Below are positions 1 to 8,478 of a stretch of 64,000 nucleotides of DNA, piece after piece. A program made the translations under genes and the position numbers. How positions within the stretch are numbered: position 1 is the first letter of the stretch; each line of letters opens with the position of its first letter. Under the pieces are notes generated by a model. The model was given only the letters and a program-made list of their open reading frames with translations, was not told where the DNA came from and did no database searches. The DNA lies in the NCBI GenBank assembly GCA_016744295.1, contig JADGEQ010000033.1, positions 16,455-80,454 on the forward strand. Direction: 5' to 3'. This DNA comes from Desulfobacteraceae bacterium. GTDB lineage: Bacteria > Desulfobacterota > Desulfobacteria > Desulfobacterales > Desulfobacteraceae.

Positions 1-479
1 CGACTACCTGATGGTATATTTTTATTTACGAAACTGTTGCAGCCAATAACAACTCGATCTCCGATATTTACACCCTTACCAATAACAGTATGCGGTCCTA
101 TGTAAACATTATCGCCGATGTTAACAGAACCAATGGCTATGGGGTTGCCATATAATACACGTTCAACTGTATCATGAGTATATATATGGACTCCTGCAGA
201 GATTGAACAATTATCTCCTATTTTCAAACCACCACCAGAGCCATCAAGGATTGTATAAGGTCCAATCCAGCATTTTTTACCGATTTTTACCTCTCCGAGG
301 ACAAGACTTGCATCATAAATCGATGTACCTTCCCCGAACCCCATTGAACTAGCTTTTTCCCAACGATCAATAAAATAATCTGCAAGAGGTAAATCTCTAT
401 GATACTTAGTCCGTTTTTCAGATCTCAATTTCTGATAGACTTTAGAAAAAACATCTAAAATCTTCTTTACGTTATCCAT
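1..479 (-). CDS. Hexapeptide-repeat acyltransferase (partial, 3' end outside window)
   Basis: I translated this partial frame by hand; it begins MDNVKKILDVFSK and is open for about 159 codons to the window edge. From about residue 60 it carries left-handed beta-helix hexapeptide repeats (VKIGKK, LKIGDN, VNIGDN, VNIGDR), with a histidine in a YTHDT turn that is the usual acyl-transfer base in this family. Such enzymes O- or N-acetylate nucleotide sugars or glycan residues in the cytoplasm. The ATG overlaps the stop of the upstream aminotransferase by 8 nt, so the two are translationally coupled in the leftward sugar operon. Family is clear; substrate is unknown. Confidence 0.85.
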   Translation of the reverse strand, partial: MDNVKKILDVFSKVYQKLRSEKRTKYHRDLPLADYFIDRWEKASSMGFGEGTSIYDASLVLGEVKIGKKCWIGPYTILDGSGGGLKIGDNCSISAGVHIYTHDTVERVLYGNPIAIGSVNIGDNVYIGPHTVIGKGVNIGDRVVIGCNSFVNKNIPSGS

Positions 480-1557
480 TTACAATCTGCTCGATTGACT
501 CAACTATATAATCTATATCAAGATCGTCGTGGCAAGGTAATGTAATTGTCTGTTGTTCCAGATACGATGCATTGGATTGAACAGAATTATATTTTTTACG
601 ATAGTATGTGGTATTACTCAAGCAATATGTACCCAATGTAGATTCAACTCCCTTTTTACTTAATTGAATAATCAACGCATCACGATTAACACCTTCTGGT
701 ACCGTAAAAACAAGTGATTGAACGTTAGATTCTACATTATTATGAAGCTTTTGTTCGACAAATCCCATTGGGTTTAAAGATTCTATGTATTGGTTTCGTA
801 TTTCATTGCGAGAAAGAATGATTGAATTTAATTTTTCTATTTGTTTTATTCCCATCACACATTGTAAATCAGGCAATCGGTAGTTATAGCCATAATCTAC
901 AAATTCAGCTTTACCATCGTGAAAAGAAGCACCATGATTTAATTTTATATTCAAAGTTTGTCCAAAAGAATCATCATTTACGGTCAAAGCACCGCCTTCA
1001 CCAGTGGTTAATAATTTCCTTGGATGAAAGCTGAAACAGGTTATGTCTGCAATATTACCACATTTCACGTTAAACTCACTGCTTCCGATTGCGCAAGCAG
1101 CATCTTCAATAAGAGGCAAATTATTTTCAGTGCAAATTTCTTTAATACGATGGATACCACTCGGATTTCCAAGGGCATCAACAAACATAACCGCTTTGGT
1201 CTTGGCACTTAACTTCCGTTCCAACTCCTCGGGAAGCATATTAAATGTATTTAATGAGACATCTGCAAAGACTGGAGTTGCACCTGCATCTTCAATTACA
1301 TTGACAGTAGCAGGAAATGAAAAATCTGAGACAATAACTTCATCCCCCGAGCCTACATCTAATAGTTTTAAAGCCATCGTCAAAGCAGTGGTCGCAGAGG
1401 TTGTTAAAAACGCGTGCCTGGCCCCAACATATTCTGCAATAGAGTTTCGAAATTGATCGACATAAGAACCTTTGGTAAAGTAACCACTATCGAAAATATT
1501 TTTAAAATCATCTTGAACTTCAGCAAAGGATATGTAAGGTTTAATTAATCTTATCAA
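472..1557 (-). CDS. DegT/DnrJ/EryC1/StrS family sugar aminotransferase
   Basis: This 361-residue protein is a PLP-dependent fold-type I aminotransferase that aminates keto-sugars bound to a nucleotide carrier. The PLP Schiff-base lysine is expected at K181 in FSFHPRK. D152 in EDAACAIGS should contact the pyridine nitrogen, and TTSATTALT near residue 52 fits the phosphate-binding region. Length is normal for the family. The start is a TTG whose first bases overlap the upstream epimerase stop (TTGA, 4 nt), with an AGAGGTGA ribosome site about 7 nt upstream. It sits between an epimerase and an acyltransferase, which fits synthesis of an N-acylated amino sugar for surface glycan. The exact sugar cannot be told. 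Confidence 0.92.
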   Translation of the reverse strand: MIRLIKPYISFAEVQDDFKNIFDSGYFTKGSYVDQFRNSIAEYVGARHAFLTTSATTALTMALKLLDVGSGDEVIVSDFSFPATVNVIEDAGATPVFADVSLNTFNMLPEELERKLSAKTKAVMFVDALGNPSGIHRIKEICTENNLPLIEDAACAIGSSEFNVKCGNIADITCFSFHPRKLLTTGEGGALTVNDDSFGQTLNIKLNHGASFHDGKAEFVDYGYNYRLPDLQCVMGIKQIEKLNSIILSRNEIRNQYIESLNPMGFVEQKLHNNVESNVQSLVFTVPEGVNRDALIIQLSKKGVESTLGTYCLSNTTYYRKKYNSVQSNASYLEQQTITLPCHDDLDIDYIVESIEQIVNG

Positions 1558-2525
1558 AATACTTCACCTCTAAAATGTTTCAGATACCAGTCTACCGTTT
1601 TTATTAAGCCATTTTCAAACGATGTCAATTGATAACTAATTAACTCTTTTACCTTTTTATTACTAGCATTGTGGCATAAAACATCTGCAGAACGAGCTTC
1701 TTTTTCAATAATATCGCCCTTATACCCCATAACATCACAGATTTTATGAACAACATCCTTAATGGTTAATTGGCCATCAGTTGAGATATTGACATTTTCC
1801 CCGCTTTTTAAAATTGGGTACAATCGAACAATTGCATCAACAGTATCATCTACATAAATAAAATCTCGACTTTGCATACCAGTTCCATGGATTTGTGGAG
1901 CTTCGCCTTTAAAAATACGATGTATTGTTAACGGGATCACTCCAGCTAAAAAACCTTTATAGTTCTGTCGTGGGCCATAGTTATTAAACGGACGTACAAT
2001 ATAAGCATCTAAGTCATACATTCGCACATAGGTCTCCACTGCTAAATCAGAAGCAGCTTTTCCTCCAGCATATGCAGTCAGGGGGTTCCGCGGGTGTACC
2101 TCATCCATTGGCTCGTATACTGCGGAACCAAAAACTTCAGAGGTAGATAAATGGCACAGTGTCTTAAACGCCCCTTTCCTTTGGAATTCTAACAGGTTTA
2201 ATGCGATGTTTACATTTGTATTAAAGGAATTTGAAGGGTTGCGAAAGGAATAATTCAAAGCTTTAGTAGCACAGTTCACAACTATATCAATTGAGTGACG
2301 CTCAAATATATATTCAAGGGATGAAGCCAACTCAGCATCATCTTTATATAGGATTGCTCCTTTGTCGATAACATTCAGCAGGTTCTCTTCTCTTCCACAA
2401 AACATATTATCGATAATGATAATTTGCTTTGCTCCTTTCTCTATGAAGCGCTCTGCTAAATGGCTCCCGATAAATCCAGCTCCACCGGTAATCAGAATCG
2501 TACTGCCTTTTATTTGGATTCTCAT
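1554..2525 (-). CDS. NAD-dependent sugar epimerase/dehydratase (extended SDR)
   Basis: This 323-residue extended short-chain dehydrogenase acts on nucleotide sugars. The NAD-binding glycine motif GGAGFIG is at residues 14-20. The active-site region STSEVFG lies at 127-133 and the catalytic YxxxK is Y152-K156 (YAGGK). The later RPFNNYGPRQ and SRDFIYVDDT segments are typical of the dTDP/UDP-sugar 4,6-dehydratase and 4-epimerase group. It overlaps both neighbours by 4 nt (ATGA-type coupling) in the leftward sugar operon. It probably supplies the keto-sugar used by the adjacent aminotransferase, but 4-epimerase and 4,6-dehydratase activity cannot be separated from sequence alone. Confidence 0.9.
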   Translation of the reverse strand: MRIQIKGSTILITGGAGFIGSHLAERFIEKGAKQIIIIDNMFCGREENLLNVIDKGAILYKDDAELASSLEYIFERHSIDIVVNCATKALNYSFRNPSNSFNTNVNIALNLLEFQRKGAFKTLCHLSTSEVFGSAVYEPMDEVHPRNPLTAYAGGKAASDLAVETYVRMYDLDAYIVRPFNNYGPRQNYKGFLAGVIPLTIHRIFKGEAPQIHGTGMQSRDFIYVDDTVDAIVRLYPILKSGENVNISTDGQLTIKDVVHKICDVMGYKGDIIEKEARSADVLCHNASNKKVKELISYQLTSFENGLIKTVDWYLKHFRGEVF

Positions 2526-3490
2526 TTCGACTCCAAAATAATCTTTCGAATTTTAAATGCAATTTCTATTGCAGCCAATGCATCATGTTGATTCGGCACT
2601 TGTACTTCTTGTCCACTAGCCAAGGCTATAAAATCTGCAAGTTCTAATAACAAACCTTCCTGTGGGCGTACATCGACAGTCTCTTCTTTTGAAGAAATCG
2701 TCACATGATCAAGATATTGAGTTGTCGTTTGCTTATGAACAAATACATTTTTGTTGAATAGGTCCCCTTCAACGTACATATCTTCACACGTTGCACATAC
2801 ATTTCTTATACGTTTTTCAGTAATCCGACTTGCAACAATATTAGAAAAAGCACCATTTTCATGAGTAATCATTGCACGCACATATTCGATCATGTTGTTG
2901 TCAACAAAACCATGCGCACTGATCAATCTGGGTTTACCGTTCAGATTCACGGCCAAATCAATATCGTGAATCATTAGATCTATAATCACGTCAACATCTG
3001 TTATTCGACTGCTTACCTTATTTGTCCTTGAAAAGTCTATATTAATAACTTTGCTACTGTTTTCAAGGACCTTTTTCATTGCGAATATTGCAGCGTTGTA
3101 ACGCTCAATAAAACCAACCTGTATTTTAAGATCTTTTTCTTCTGCTAATTTTATTACTTGCTGAGTAGTATCAACTGAGTCTGTTAAAGGTTTTTCTACA
3201 AAGATATACTTCACATACTTGCTGACCTTTTGAATATACTCAAAATGAGTAGATGAAGGTGTCACAATAATAACGGCATCAACTTTTTCAAGATCAGCGT
3301 CTAAATCATTTGAATTTTTAACATTGTAGTTTTCTGATATTGAAAGAGCATGCTCTGCATTTGTATCAAATATAAAACCGACTTCACATTGCTTTAACAT
3401 AATCAGGTTCCGTAAATGATTTTGCCCCATCTTGCCAAGTCCAATAAGTCCGACGTTTACGACTTTACTTTCCACTAGGATGCTCCTCAA
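2522..3490 (-). CDS. Gfo/Idh/MocA family oxidoreductase (WbpB/WlbA-like)
   Basis: This 322-residue NAD(P)-dependent sugar dehydrogenase has an N-terminal Rossmann motif GLGKMG at 17-22 and the family's EKP signature at 99-101. A C-terminal alpha/beta substrate domain includes a DVDVIIDLMIHDID stretch. In Pseudomonas and Bordetella a member of this family (WbpB/WlbA) oxidises the C3 hydroxyl of UDP-GlcNAcA before transamination and acetylation. Here it is followed upstream by a WbpD/WlbB-like acetyltransferase and further upstream by an aminotransferase, the same trio. Its first 26 nt overlap the preceding gene, and the internal GTG at 3475 is an alternative start that would remove the overlap of the N-terminus. 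Confidence 0.88.
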   Translation of the reverse strand: MRSILVESKVVNVGLIGLGKMGQNHLRNLIMLKQCEVGFIFDTNAEHALSISENYNVKNSNDLDADLEKVDAVIIVTPSSTHFEYIQKVSKYVKYIFVEKPLTDSVDTTQQVIKLAEEKDLKIQVGFIERYNAAIFAMKKVLENSSKVINIDFSRTNKVSSRITDVDVIIDLMIHDIDLAVNLNGKPRLISAHGFVDNNMIEYVRAMITHENGAFSNIVASRITEKRIRNVCATCEDMYVEGDLFNKNVFVHKQTTTQYLDHVTISSKEETVDVRPQEGLLLELADFIALASGQEVQVPNQHDALAAIEIAFKIRKIILESK

Positions 3491-3977
3491 CTTTATTTCC
3501 TAATTTATCAACAAATGAATAATGACGAGCTGGATTCCCCATTACTAAACTAAATGGTTCAATATCATTTGTTACGACACTGCCAGCGGCAACCATCGCA
3601 TACTCTCCAATTAATACACCGCATACAATTGTCGCGTTTGCACCGATACTCGCTCCTAGCTTGACGAGGGTTTTAGTAATTTGCCATTCGCTATTAAATG
3701 CTCTTGGTACTTTATCGTTCGTGAATGTAACACTCGGACCTACAAAAACATCATCCTCGATAGTAACACCATCATATACTGAAACACCGTTTTGTATTTT
3801 ACAATTATTACCAATCGTAACATTTATGTCTATATATGTATCTTTTGATACAATACAGTTTTTTCCTAAAACAGAATTTTCTCTGATTTGAGAGTTTATC
3901 CAAATTTTAGTACCATCCCCTATCGTTGCTTTTTCTGACACATTCGCTGAGGGATGAATAAAAATATCCTTAACCAT
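3465..3977 (-). CDS. Hexapeptide-repeat N-acetyltransferase (WbpD/WlbB-like)
   Basis: This 170-residue protein is almost wholly a left-handed beta-helix, with hexapeptide repeats from residue 7 (HPSANVSEKATIGDG) to about 155. It ends in the common closing segment VVTNDIEPFSLVMGNPAR. Length and layout match UDP-2-acetamido-3-amino-2,3-dideoxy-glucuronate N-acetyltransferases (WbpD/WlbB), which acetylate the amino group made by the partner aminotransferase. It is the first gene of the tight leftward run 3977 to 1. A purine-rich AGGAGAT site precedes the ATG. The family is sure; the precise substrate is inferred from the neighbouring oxidoreductase and aminotransferase. Confidence 0.88.
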   Translation of the reverse strand: MVKDIFIHPSANVSEKATIGDGTKIWINSQIRENSVLGKNCIVSKDTYIDINVTIGNNCKIQNGVSVYDGVTIEDDVFVGPSVTFTNDKVPRAFNSEWQITKTLVKLGASIGANATIVCGVLIGEYAMVAAGSVVTNDIEPFSLVMGNPARHYSFVDKLGNKVEEHPSGK

Positions 3978-4262
3978 TAAATATCTCCTGTTTTTCTTTT
4001 AAAAATTGGGACATCCTTATTTGGCCATAGCTTTTCTCATTACCATAACTGAATCCTTTGCACAAGCTCTCAATTTTTTAAATTTGCTTTTAATTGCTAT
4101 TTTAGGTTTTTAGGCGGAGCATCAAAAATAAACTACCCAGGTAATTGGCGTTGCGTTTCCATCGACGACTATTCACTTAGGATGGTCAATTTTGTACCGG
4201 GAGATTTGAATTTGACGCCACGCCTTACTCAACAAATTGTAAAGTAAATTTGAAGCATGCCC
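3978..4262 (-). other. AT-rich intergenic spacer, possible IS remnant
   Basis: No convincing gene is seen in these 285 bases between two sugar-biosynthesis genes. The stretch 4052-4068 (cctttgcac core) resembles the cctttgcac core of the IS5-family end at 10748. The segment 4175-4215 reads like degraded transposon flank, but I could not assign it. It may mark an old insertion that split one operon in two. Confidence 0.3.
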
Positions 4263-5384
4263 TTAAATAAAGTGTTTTTTAACGGTTGCCACTACGTATG
4301 CCAATTCTTCTTCAGTGATATAGGAAAAACAAGGTAGATTCAGTACCGCTTTAGCAATATAGTCTGCATTGCCATTTTGAATTTTTCCATGAAGATACTT
4401 TGCAGCCCCGGATTGCAAACTCATGGCACCTGGATAGATGGTACCAAATCCAACCTTGGCGGCCTTGAGCGTTTCGATTAAGCCACCTCTCAAGTCCGGA
4501 TCAACCATGGCAACGGCACAGTACCCGTTTTCTTCAACTTGATCAGCGGAGATAACTACTTTGATGGGTAAGTCTTTTAGGTATTCTTTGTAATAACTAA
4601 CTGCATTCATTCTCGAGGCCAATCTGTCGTCAATATGTTCAAGTGAGTGGTTCAAGAATAAGCATTCGTAAGAACCAATCCTGGAATTCCATCCGACCAG
4701 CCCATGCGAGTAGTGATTGGTTCGTCCATGATTGACCAGGAATCTTGCTGTTTTAGCAAGCGATTCATCATTTGTAAAAATAGCACCGGCATCACCTGAG
4801 GCTCCCAGCACTTTGGCGGGATAAAAGCTAGTGGTTGCCATCAATGCGGTTCCCAGAATAGGCTCATTGTTTATTTTTGTTCCAAATGATTGAGCGCCGT
4901 CTTCAATAAGCAACACACCATTTTCTTTAGCATATGCTCTGATTGCCAATGTATCCTGACATGCCCAACCATAGAGATGTACTAAAATAGCCGCTTTCGG
5001 CTTGAATTGATCCACGGCTTGTTTAAATGTAGTAATATCCCAATGGCAGGTGGCTTTGTTAACATCAACGGTGACTGGGTTACCGCCCGCATTCACAACG
5101 GCTTCAAATGTTGCCCAAAATGTCATATCTGGAATAAGCACCACATCATTTCGTTCCACCCCAACAGCTCTTAACGCCAACTGTATTGCATCGGTACCGT
5201 TTCCACAGCCAACAACATGTTTTGCACCACATTTTTGGGATAATGTTTCTTCCAGTTTCGCAACCTGAGGACCACCCACAAATTGGGTTTTATCCACAAG
5301 TTCGGTTACTCCGTTCAGGATTTTTTCTTTAAATCCTTCTTCAAAACGATTGAGCGTTATAAAAGGTACTTGTTCTACAGACAT
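4263..5384 (-). CDS. DegT/DnrJ/EryC1/StrS family aminotransferase (WbpE/WlbC-like)
   Basis: This PLP-dependent sugar aminotransferase is 373 residues from the ATG chosen here. An in-frame GTG two codons earlier (5390) lies inside the GAGGTG ribosome site, which argues for the ATG. The Schiff-base lysine sits near residue 191 in SFYPAKVLG, followed by SGDAGAIFTN. The LIEDGAQSFG segment gives the aspartate that binds the PLP ring nitrogen. With the WbpB-like oxidoreductase and WbpD-like acetyltransferase just downstream it completes a trio for 2,3-diamino-sugar or related amino-sugar synthesis. A spacer of about 285 nt separates it from them. Confidence 0.9.
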   Translation of the reverse strand: MSVEQVPFITLNRFEEGFKEKILNGVTELVDKTQFVGGPQVAKLEETLSQKCGAKHVVGCGNGTDAIQLALRAVGVERNDVVLIPDMTFWATFEAVVNAGGNPVTVDVNKATCHWDITTFKQAVDQFKPKAAILVHLYGWACQDTLAIRAYAKENGVLLIEDGAQSFGTKINNEPILGTALMATTSFYPAKVLGASGDAGAIFTNDESLAKTARFLVNHGRTNHYSHGLVGWNSRIGSYECLFLNHSLEHIDDRLASRMNAVSYYKEYLKDLPIKVVISADQVEENGYCAVAMVDPDLRGGLIETLKAAKVGFGTIYPGAMSLQSGAAKYLHGKIQNGNADYIAKAVLNLPCFSYITEEELAYVVATVKKHFI

Positions 5385-5522
5385 AATCACCTCATAGGTT
5401 AATTGAAATTCCGGCGAACTATAGCATTATCAACATAATTAGCCAATATATAAGATAAAAAAAGGAAATATCCTGGCCCAAAGTGCCAGGCCTTGGGTTA
5501 CCCCTAAAAAGGATATAGTATG

Positions 5523-5545
5523 CCTTGCCCCCTGAGAGGGCAAGG
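5523..5545. repeat. Perfect 8-bp hairpin at IS200-like right end
   Basis: CCTTGCCC and GGGCAAGG form a perfect 8-bp stem around a 7-nt loop, directly downstream of the decayed TnpA reading frame. IS200/IS605 elements carry such subterminal imperfect or perfect hairpins, which the Y1 transposase recognises, so this is taken as the right-end hairpin of the element. Its strong GC stem could also act as a terminator. Confidence 0.6.
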
Positions 5546-5549
5546 GAAG

Positions 5550-5995
5550 CTATCCCGAATTAATTTTAGCTGAACAGGTCTCGTCGATCTGCTCTTTTTT
5601 TTGTTCTTGATACTTCACATACTTTCGTATCATCTCAGAGTCCAGACCAACCGTCTCTACGCAGTATCCGCGTGCCCAAAATTTGTTACCCCAATAGGGT
5701 TTGCACTTTAAGTGTTGAACCTGTTGAACACTCTGATTGCGGTGCGCCCCTTTATGACCCCCATAAAATCTGAGATTGAAATCTTTGGGGGCACCTTAAC
5801 AAGCAAATGGACATGATCGATTTAAACGTTCAATTCGACAATCTTGCAACTTTTTTGCTCTGAGAATGCCCTGATACAGTTGACAACCTCTCTCGCCACG
5901 TCACCGTTCAAAATCCTGAAGCGGTATTTGGGAACCCAGACAATATGGTATTGGCAACACCATAATGTTTGTGATAACTTTTGGAATCGGCTCAT
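5550..5995 (-). pseudogene. tnpA: IS200-type Y1 transposase TnpA, one stop and one frameshift
   Basis: The frame opens at an ATG preceded by AAGGAG and reads MSRFQKLSQTLWCCQYHIVW, a classic IS200 TnpA start. A TAA at 5822-5824 replaces the codon after ELNV. The same frame then resumes with IDHVHLLVKVPPKIS, so the HxH metal motif (HVH) is intact but out of reach. A second lesion near 5711-5715 shifts frame before LKCKPYWGN. The catalytic-tyrosine helix region (MIRKYVKYQEQ) follows in the shifted frame. The product would be non-functional. About 148 codons match the usual TnpA length once both lesions are bridged. Confidence 0.85.
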
Positions 5996-6112
5996 TTGAC
6001 ACTCCTTACTCGTTCGTTGTGGGGACAGCTTCGAATATTGAGTAACATTGAGTCGTACAGATGGTAAATCCACTGCCCTCTGACCTGGCATAGAGGGAGA
6101 CCTTTGCACGAG

Positions 6113-6550
6113 TCATCTGTTCTTCCTCATATTCCCAATCCTGATATTGTTCCGGATTTTTTCCCTTTGCTTCAATAACCCGAGGATAAACCATACCGGG
6201 GTGGGCAACCTTGTCTTTGTGCCGGGTTTTATTTATTTGGAAAACCCAATTATCACCAAAATCAAATAAATAAACCAATATAGTTTGCAACCCGTCGGCA
6301 GCGGCCAAATACTGGATATCTTAATCTTACTGTATCTTTTGACCGGATTGTAACCATTCCACCCAGGTTCCCCACTAATGGTATACGCCTGTTGATCGGG
6401 ATGCCGCCCCAAATAGAATTGAAACAAATGATCATTATCAAAATCCACGGCGTCCTGTATGGCTTCGTGCAGATGTAAAAATGAATCGTCGGATTCGATT
6501 TCAATCACCCGGACGCACTCGGTTATGGCCTGGGGCCGTTTGATCCACAA
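6113..6550 (-). pseudogene. Plasmid pRiA4b ORF-3-like protein, frameshifted and truncated
   Basis: Two overlapping reading frames make one protein. The first half (from 6550) has the LHEAIQDAVDFDNDHLFQFYLG core, and the second half (from about 6320) has LVYLFDFGDNWVFQI. Both are hallmarks of the pRiA4b ORF-3-like family of unknown biochemical role. They are joined by a frameshift near 6310-6325 (KRYSK in one frame, DIQYLAAADG in the other). The C-terminus is replaced at about 6113 by sequence of the IS200-like element. It has no clear link with the sugar operon and is probably transferred DNA. Confidence 0.7.
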
Positions 6551-6658
6551 AGTCCAGATCTTTGATGAATTTTTGTCGGTTTTTTAATCATATATTATTG
6601 AAATCGTTTGTTATTTATGCTACTCCGCCACTATAAAACCAAACCTTTTGGCGGCATC

Positions 6659-7908
6659 ATGGCTTACAAAAAAATTGACCGATATTTTCCTTTGCTGACA
6701 TTGCTATTCAAAATAATGCAGATAAAAATCGCTCCTTAATTTTTCTGAACAAGGTGAATCAAACCATTGAATGGGAACCAATTGAAGCCCTTCTTACACA
6801 ATATTACCAGCCCGGCAAGGCCAATAAGGGAGAAAGGGCCTATTCTCCTTTGCTTTTGTTCAAATGCATGCTGTGGCAAAAATGGTTTCAAATCAAGTCC
6901 GATCCTGAACTTAAAAACCAGATCAACGACCGGATTTCCTTTAAATCTTTCCTGAACCTTCCTCTGGATTATGCTTCCCCTGATCACAGTACTTTTTCCA
7001 GATTTCGAAAGCGCCTCTCCGATGATGCTATGATCCAAATCAACAGTGAGCTTCTCAAACAATTTTATCGATATGGTCTCTCTATTAATAAAGGAGTTGC
7101 CGTAGATGCCAGACTGGTTCACTCTGCAAGCAGCCCAAAATCCAAGGATAGGCTTGAAGAAATCAAGGAACATGCGCTTACTCCTGAAGGCAAGTTGGAC
7201 AAAACCGGAAATGTTCAAAAATTCGGCCGTGATCTTGACTCCGACTGGACTGTCAAAAATGATGAACCTCATTATGGGCTCAAAGAACATGCTGCTGTTG
7301 ATACGGATAATGGATTTATTCTTTCAACCACTTTTAGCCCTGCTTCTCATAATGACTCGCCGTATCTGCCTCGCGCTGTAATTTACAGCATGCATACAAA
7401 GGAGAAAATCAAAATTGTCTATGCGGACAAAGGATACCCCGGCGCTCCTAATCGTAATTTTCTTGCGTTAAACAAGATTAAAGATGGCATTATGCGCAAG
7501 GATGAAAAAAATGCCAAGCTGCCCCAGTTAGAGATCGAACGGAATAAGAGCATTTCAAAACTCCGATACATAGGGGAGCAATATTTTGGTATTAGCCATA
7601 AGCATGATAATGGAAACAAAGCTCGGTTTCCCGAAATCATGAAAAACATTATCGATATTATGTTCAGGCAGTTTGCTTTCAATTTAAAAAAGGGGGCTAA
7701 AATCCTGGAGGTTGTCCCGGTGTAGGTGAATAAGTGCGCCCGGATTCAAAAATCCGGGTAAAACGGCCTCGATTAGAGGCAAAACGCATCAAAACGGATA
7801 TGAGATCCAGAAAAATCGGAGGTCCTATAGCTGCCTCTGAAGTTGAATTTTTTAATTTTGATTTCAAAATGCTATAATCCGAAATCCGTGCTGTCTTGCA
7901 AACCTCTC
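6659..7908 (+). mobile_element. IS5-family insertion sequence, copy 1
   Basis: Limits are taken from the frameshifted transposase N-terminus (ATG at 6659) to the presumed right end, ttgcaaacctctc at 7896-7908. The last 45 nt before that end (gatttcaaaatgctataatcc) are shared with copy 2 near 11870-11890, which shows both elements belong to one subfamily. I could not find a convincing left inverted repeat, so the left boundary is open. Confidence 0.6.
6754..7725 (+). CDS. IS5-family transposase (N-terminus frameshifted)
   Basis: The 323-residue frame holds the DDE catalytic core of an IS5-family transposase: first Asp in VAVDARLVHSAS, second Asp in YADKGYPGAP, and Glu in GEQYFGISH (normally VEQYFG). 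SPDHSTFSRFRKRL is the family's N-terminal signature. The apparent GTG start at 6754 is not the real one. An ATG at 6659 reads MAYKKIDRYF, and from 6691 the transposase frame reads FADIAIQNNADKNRSLIF, so one base seems lost near 6689. The protein is about 75-80 percent like the copy at 10835 by eye. It may be inactive unless frameshifting restores it. Confidence 0.85.
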   Translation: MNQTIEWEPIEALLTQYYQPGKANKGERAYSPLLLFKCMLWQKWFQIKSDPELKNQINDRISFKSFLNLPLDYASPDHSTFSRFRKRLSDDAMIQINSELLKQFYRYGLSINKGVAVDARLVHSASSPKSKDRLEEIKEHALTPEGKLDKTGNVQKFGRDLDSDWTVKNDEPHYGLKEHAAVDTDNGFILSTTFSPASHNDSPYLPRAVIYSMHTKEKIKIVYADKGYPGAPNRNFLALNKIKDGIMRKDEKNAKLPQLEIERNKSISKLRYIGEQYFGISHKHDNGNKARFPEIMKNIIDIMFRQFAFNLKKGAKILEVVPV

Positions 7909-7910
7909 AA

Positions 7911-8394
7911 ACTGAAGACTTAACGCTTCTGACGGATGGAGAGCGCCGATATGGAAAAGTTCTTTTTGAAATATGCCACGAACTTCTACATACCGGAAAG
8001 CCAGGCCGTCCGTGAAAAACATTAAAAAAAGGCGTCACCGTTAGGGTCAAAAGCAAAGGTTCCCAAGCACATAAAACAGGATCCAAAAGACCCAAATATC
8101 AAACAACATACCCTCAACCCAGATACTGTAAACAATATTTCAGATGCAGAAACACATGCAAATAATGTTGAGGCCTACAACAGCGCCATGCGTCGAAAGA
8201 GTTCAGCCTACAGAAGAAAAACAAACATCGATGCTAAATCAATATCTGGCCTTCAACGTATTTTGAACGTCTATTGGGTTATCCACAATTTTGTCAGAAT
8301 TCATTTTACAACGAAGGAAGTACCTGCCGTTAAATTAGGGATACTTGACACAGGAATTAGCCCTGAAAAACTTTTTACGATACAAATTGTATAA
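7911..8394 (+). pseudogene. DDE transposase C-terminal remnant
   Basis: Read with one in-frame stop and one frameshift, this encodes the C-terminal part of a transposase. LLTDGERRYGKVLFEICHE is followed by TGKPGRP and a TGA stop, then KKGVTVRVKSKGSQAHKTG. A shift near 8105 leads to HANNVEAYNSAMRRKSSAYRRK and GLQRILNVYWVIHNFVRIHF, ending at 8394. The pattern of a late Asn-His-x-Glu region followed by RRRNSAYRRKT is typical of IS1-like and related DDE transposases that I know from other genomes, but the exact family is not certain. No N-terminal half is present. Confidence 0.65.
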
Positions 8395-8445
8395 CTCACT
8401 TAAATTATGGTCTTTTTTTTGCCTATCAAACTGAACCAGTGCCGC

Positions 8446-8468
8446 AAAACCACCTTCCAAGAAGGTGG
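8446..8468 (-). terminator. Rho-independent terminator downstream of gmd
   Basis: On the minus strand a 7-bp stem, CCACCTT/AAGGTGG with a 5-nt loop, is followed by TTTT. It lies 11 nt past the gmd stop codon and would end the gmd transcript. Confidence 0.65.
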
Positions 8469-8478
8469 ATATTTATTG

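Larger units (their letters stand above)
5500..6112 (-). mobile_element. IS200/IS605-like element, inactive
   Basis: The element is defined by a broken Y1 transposase (5550-5995), a hairpin on its 3' side (5523-5545), and a weaker hairpin on its 5' side near 6070-6095 (CCTCT...AGAGG). Its 5' side abuts a pRiA4b ORF-3-like gene whose C-terminus is lost at about 6113, so it seems to have inserted there or to lie at a deletion joint. Outer limits are approximate because IS200 elements lack terminal inverted repeats and target duplications. Confidence 0.55.

Noticed and set aside
6104..6116. gagacctttgcac as the left end of IS5 copy 1
   Set aside because: It matches the IS5 copy 2 end, but the 550 nt between it and the transposase hold a pRiA4b-like gene, so it cannot be the simple left end of that copy.
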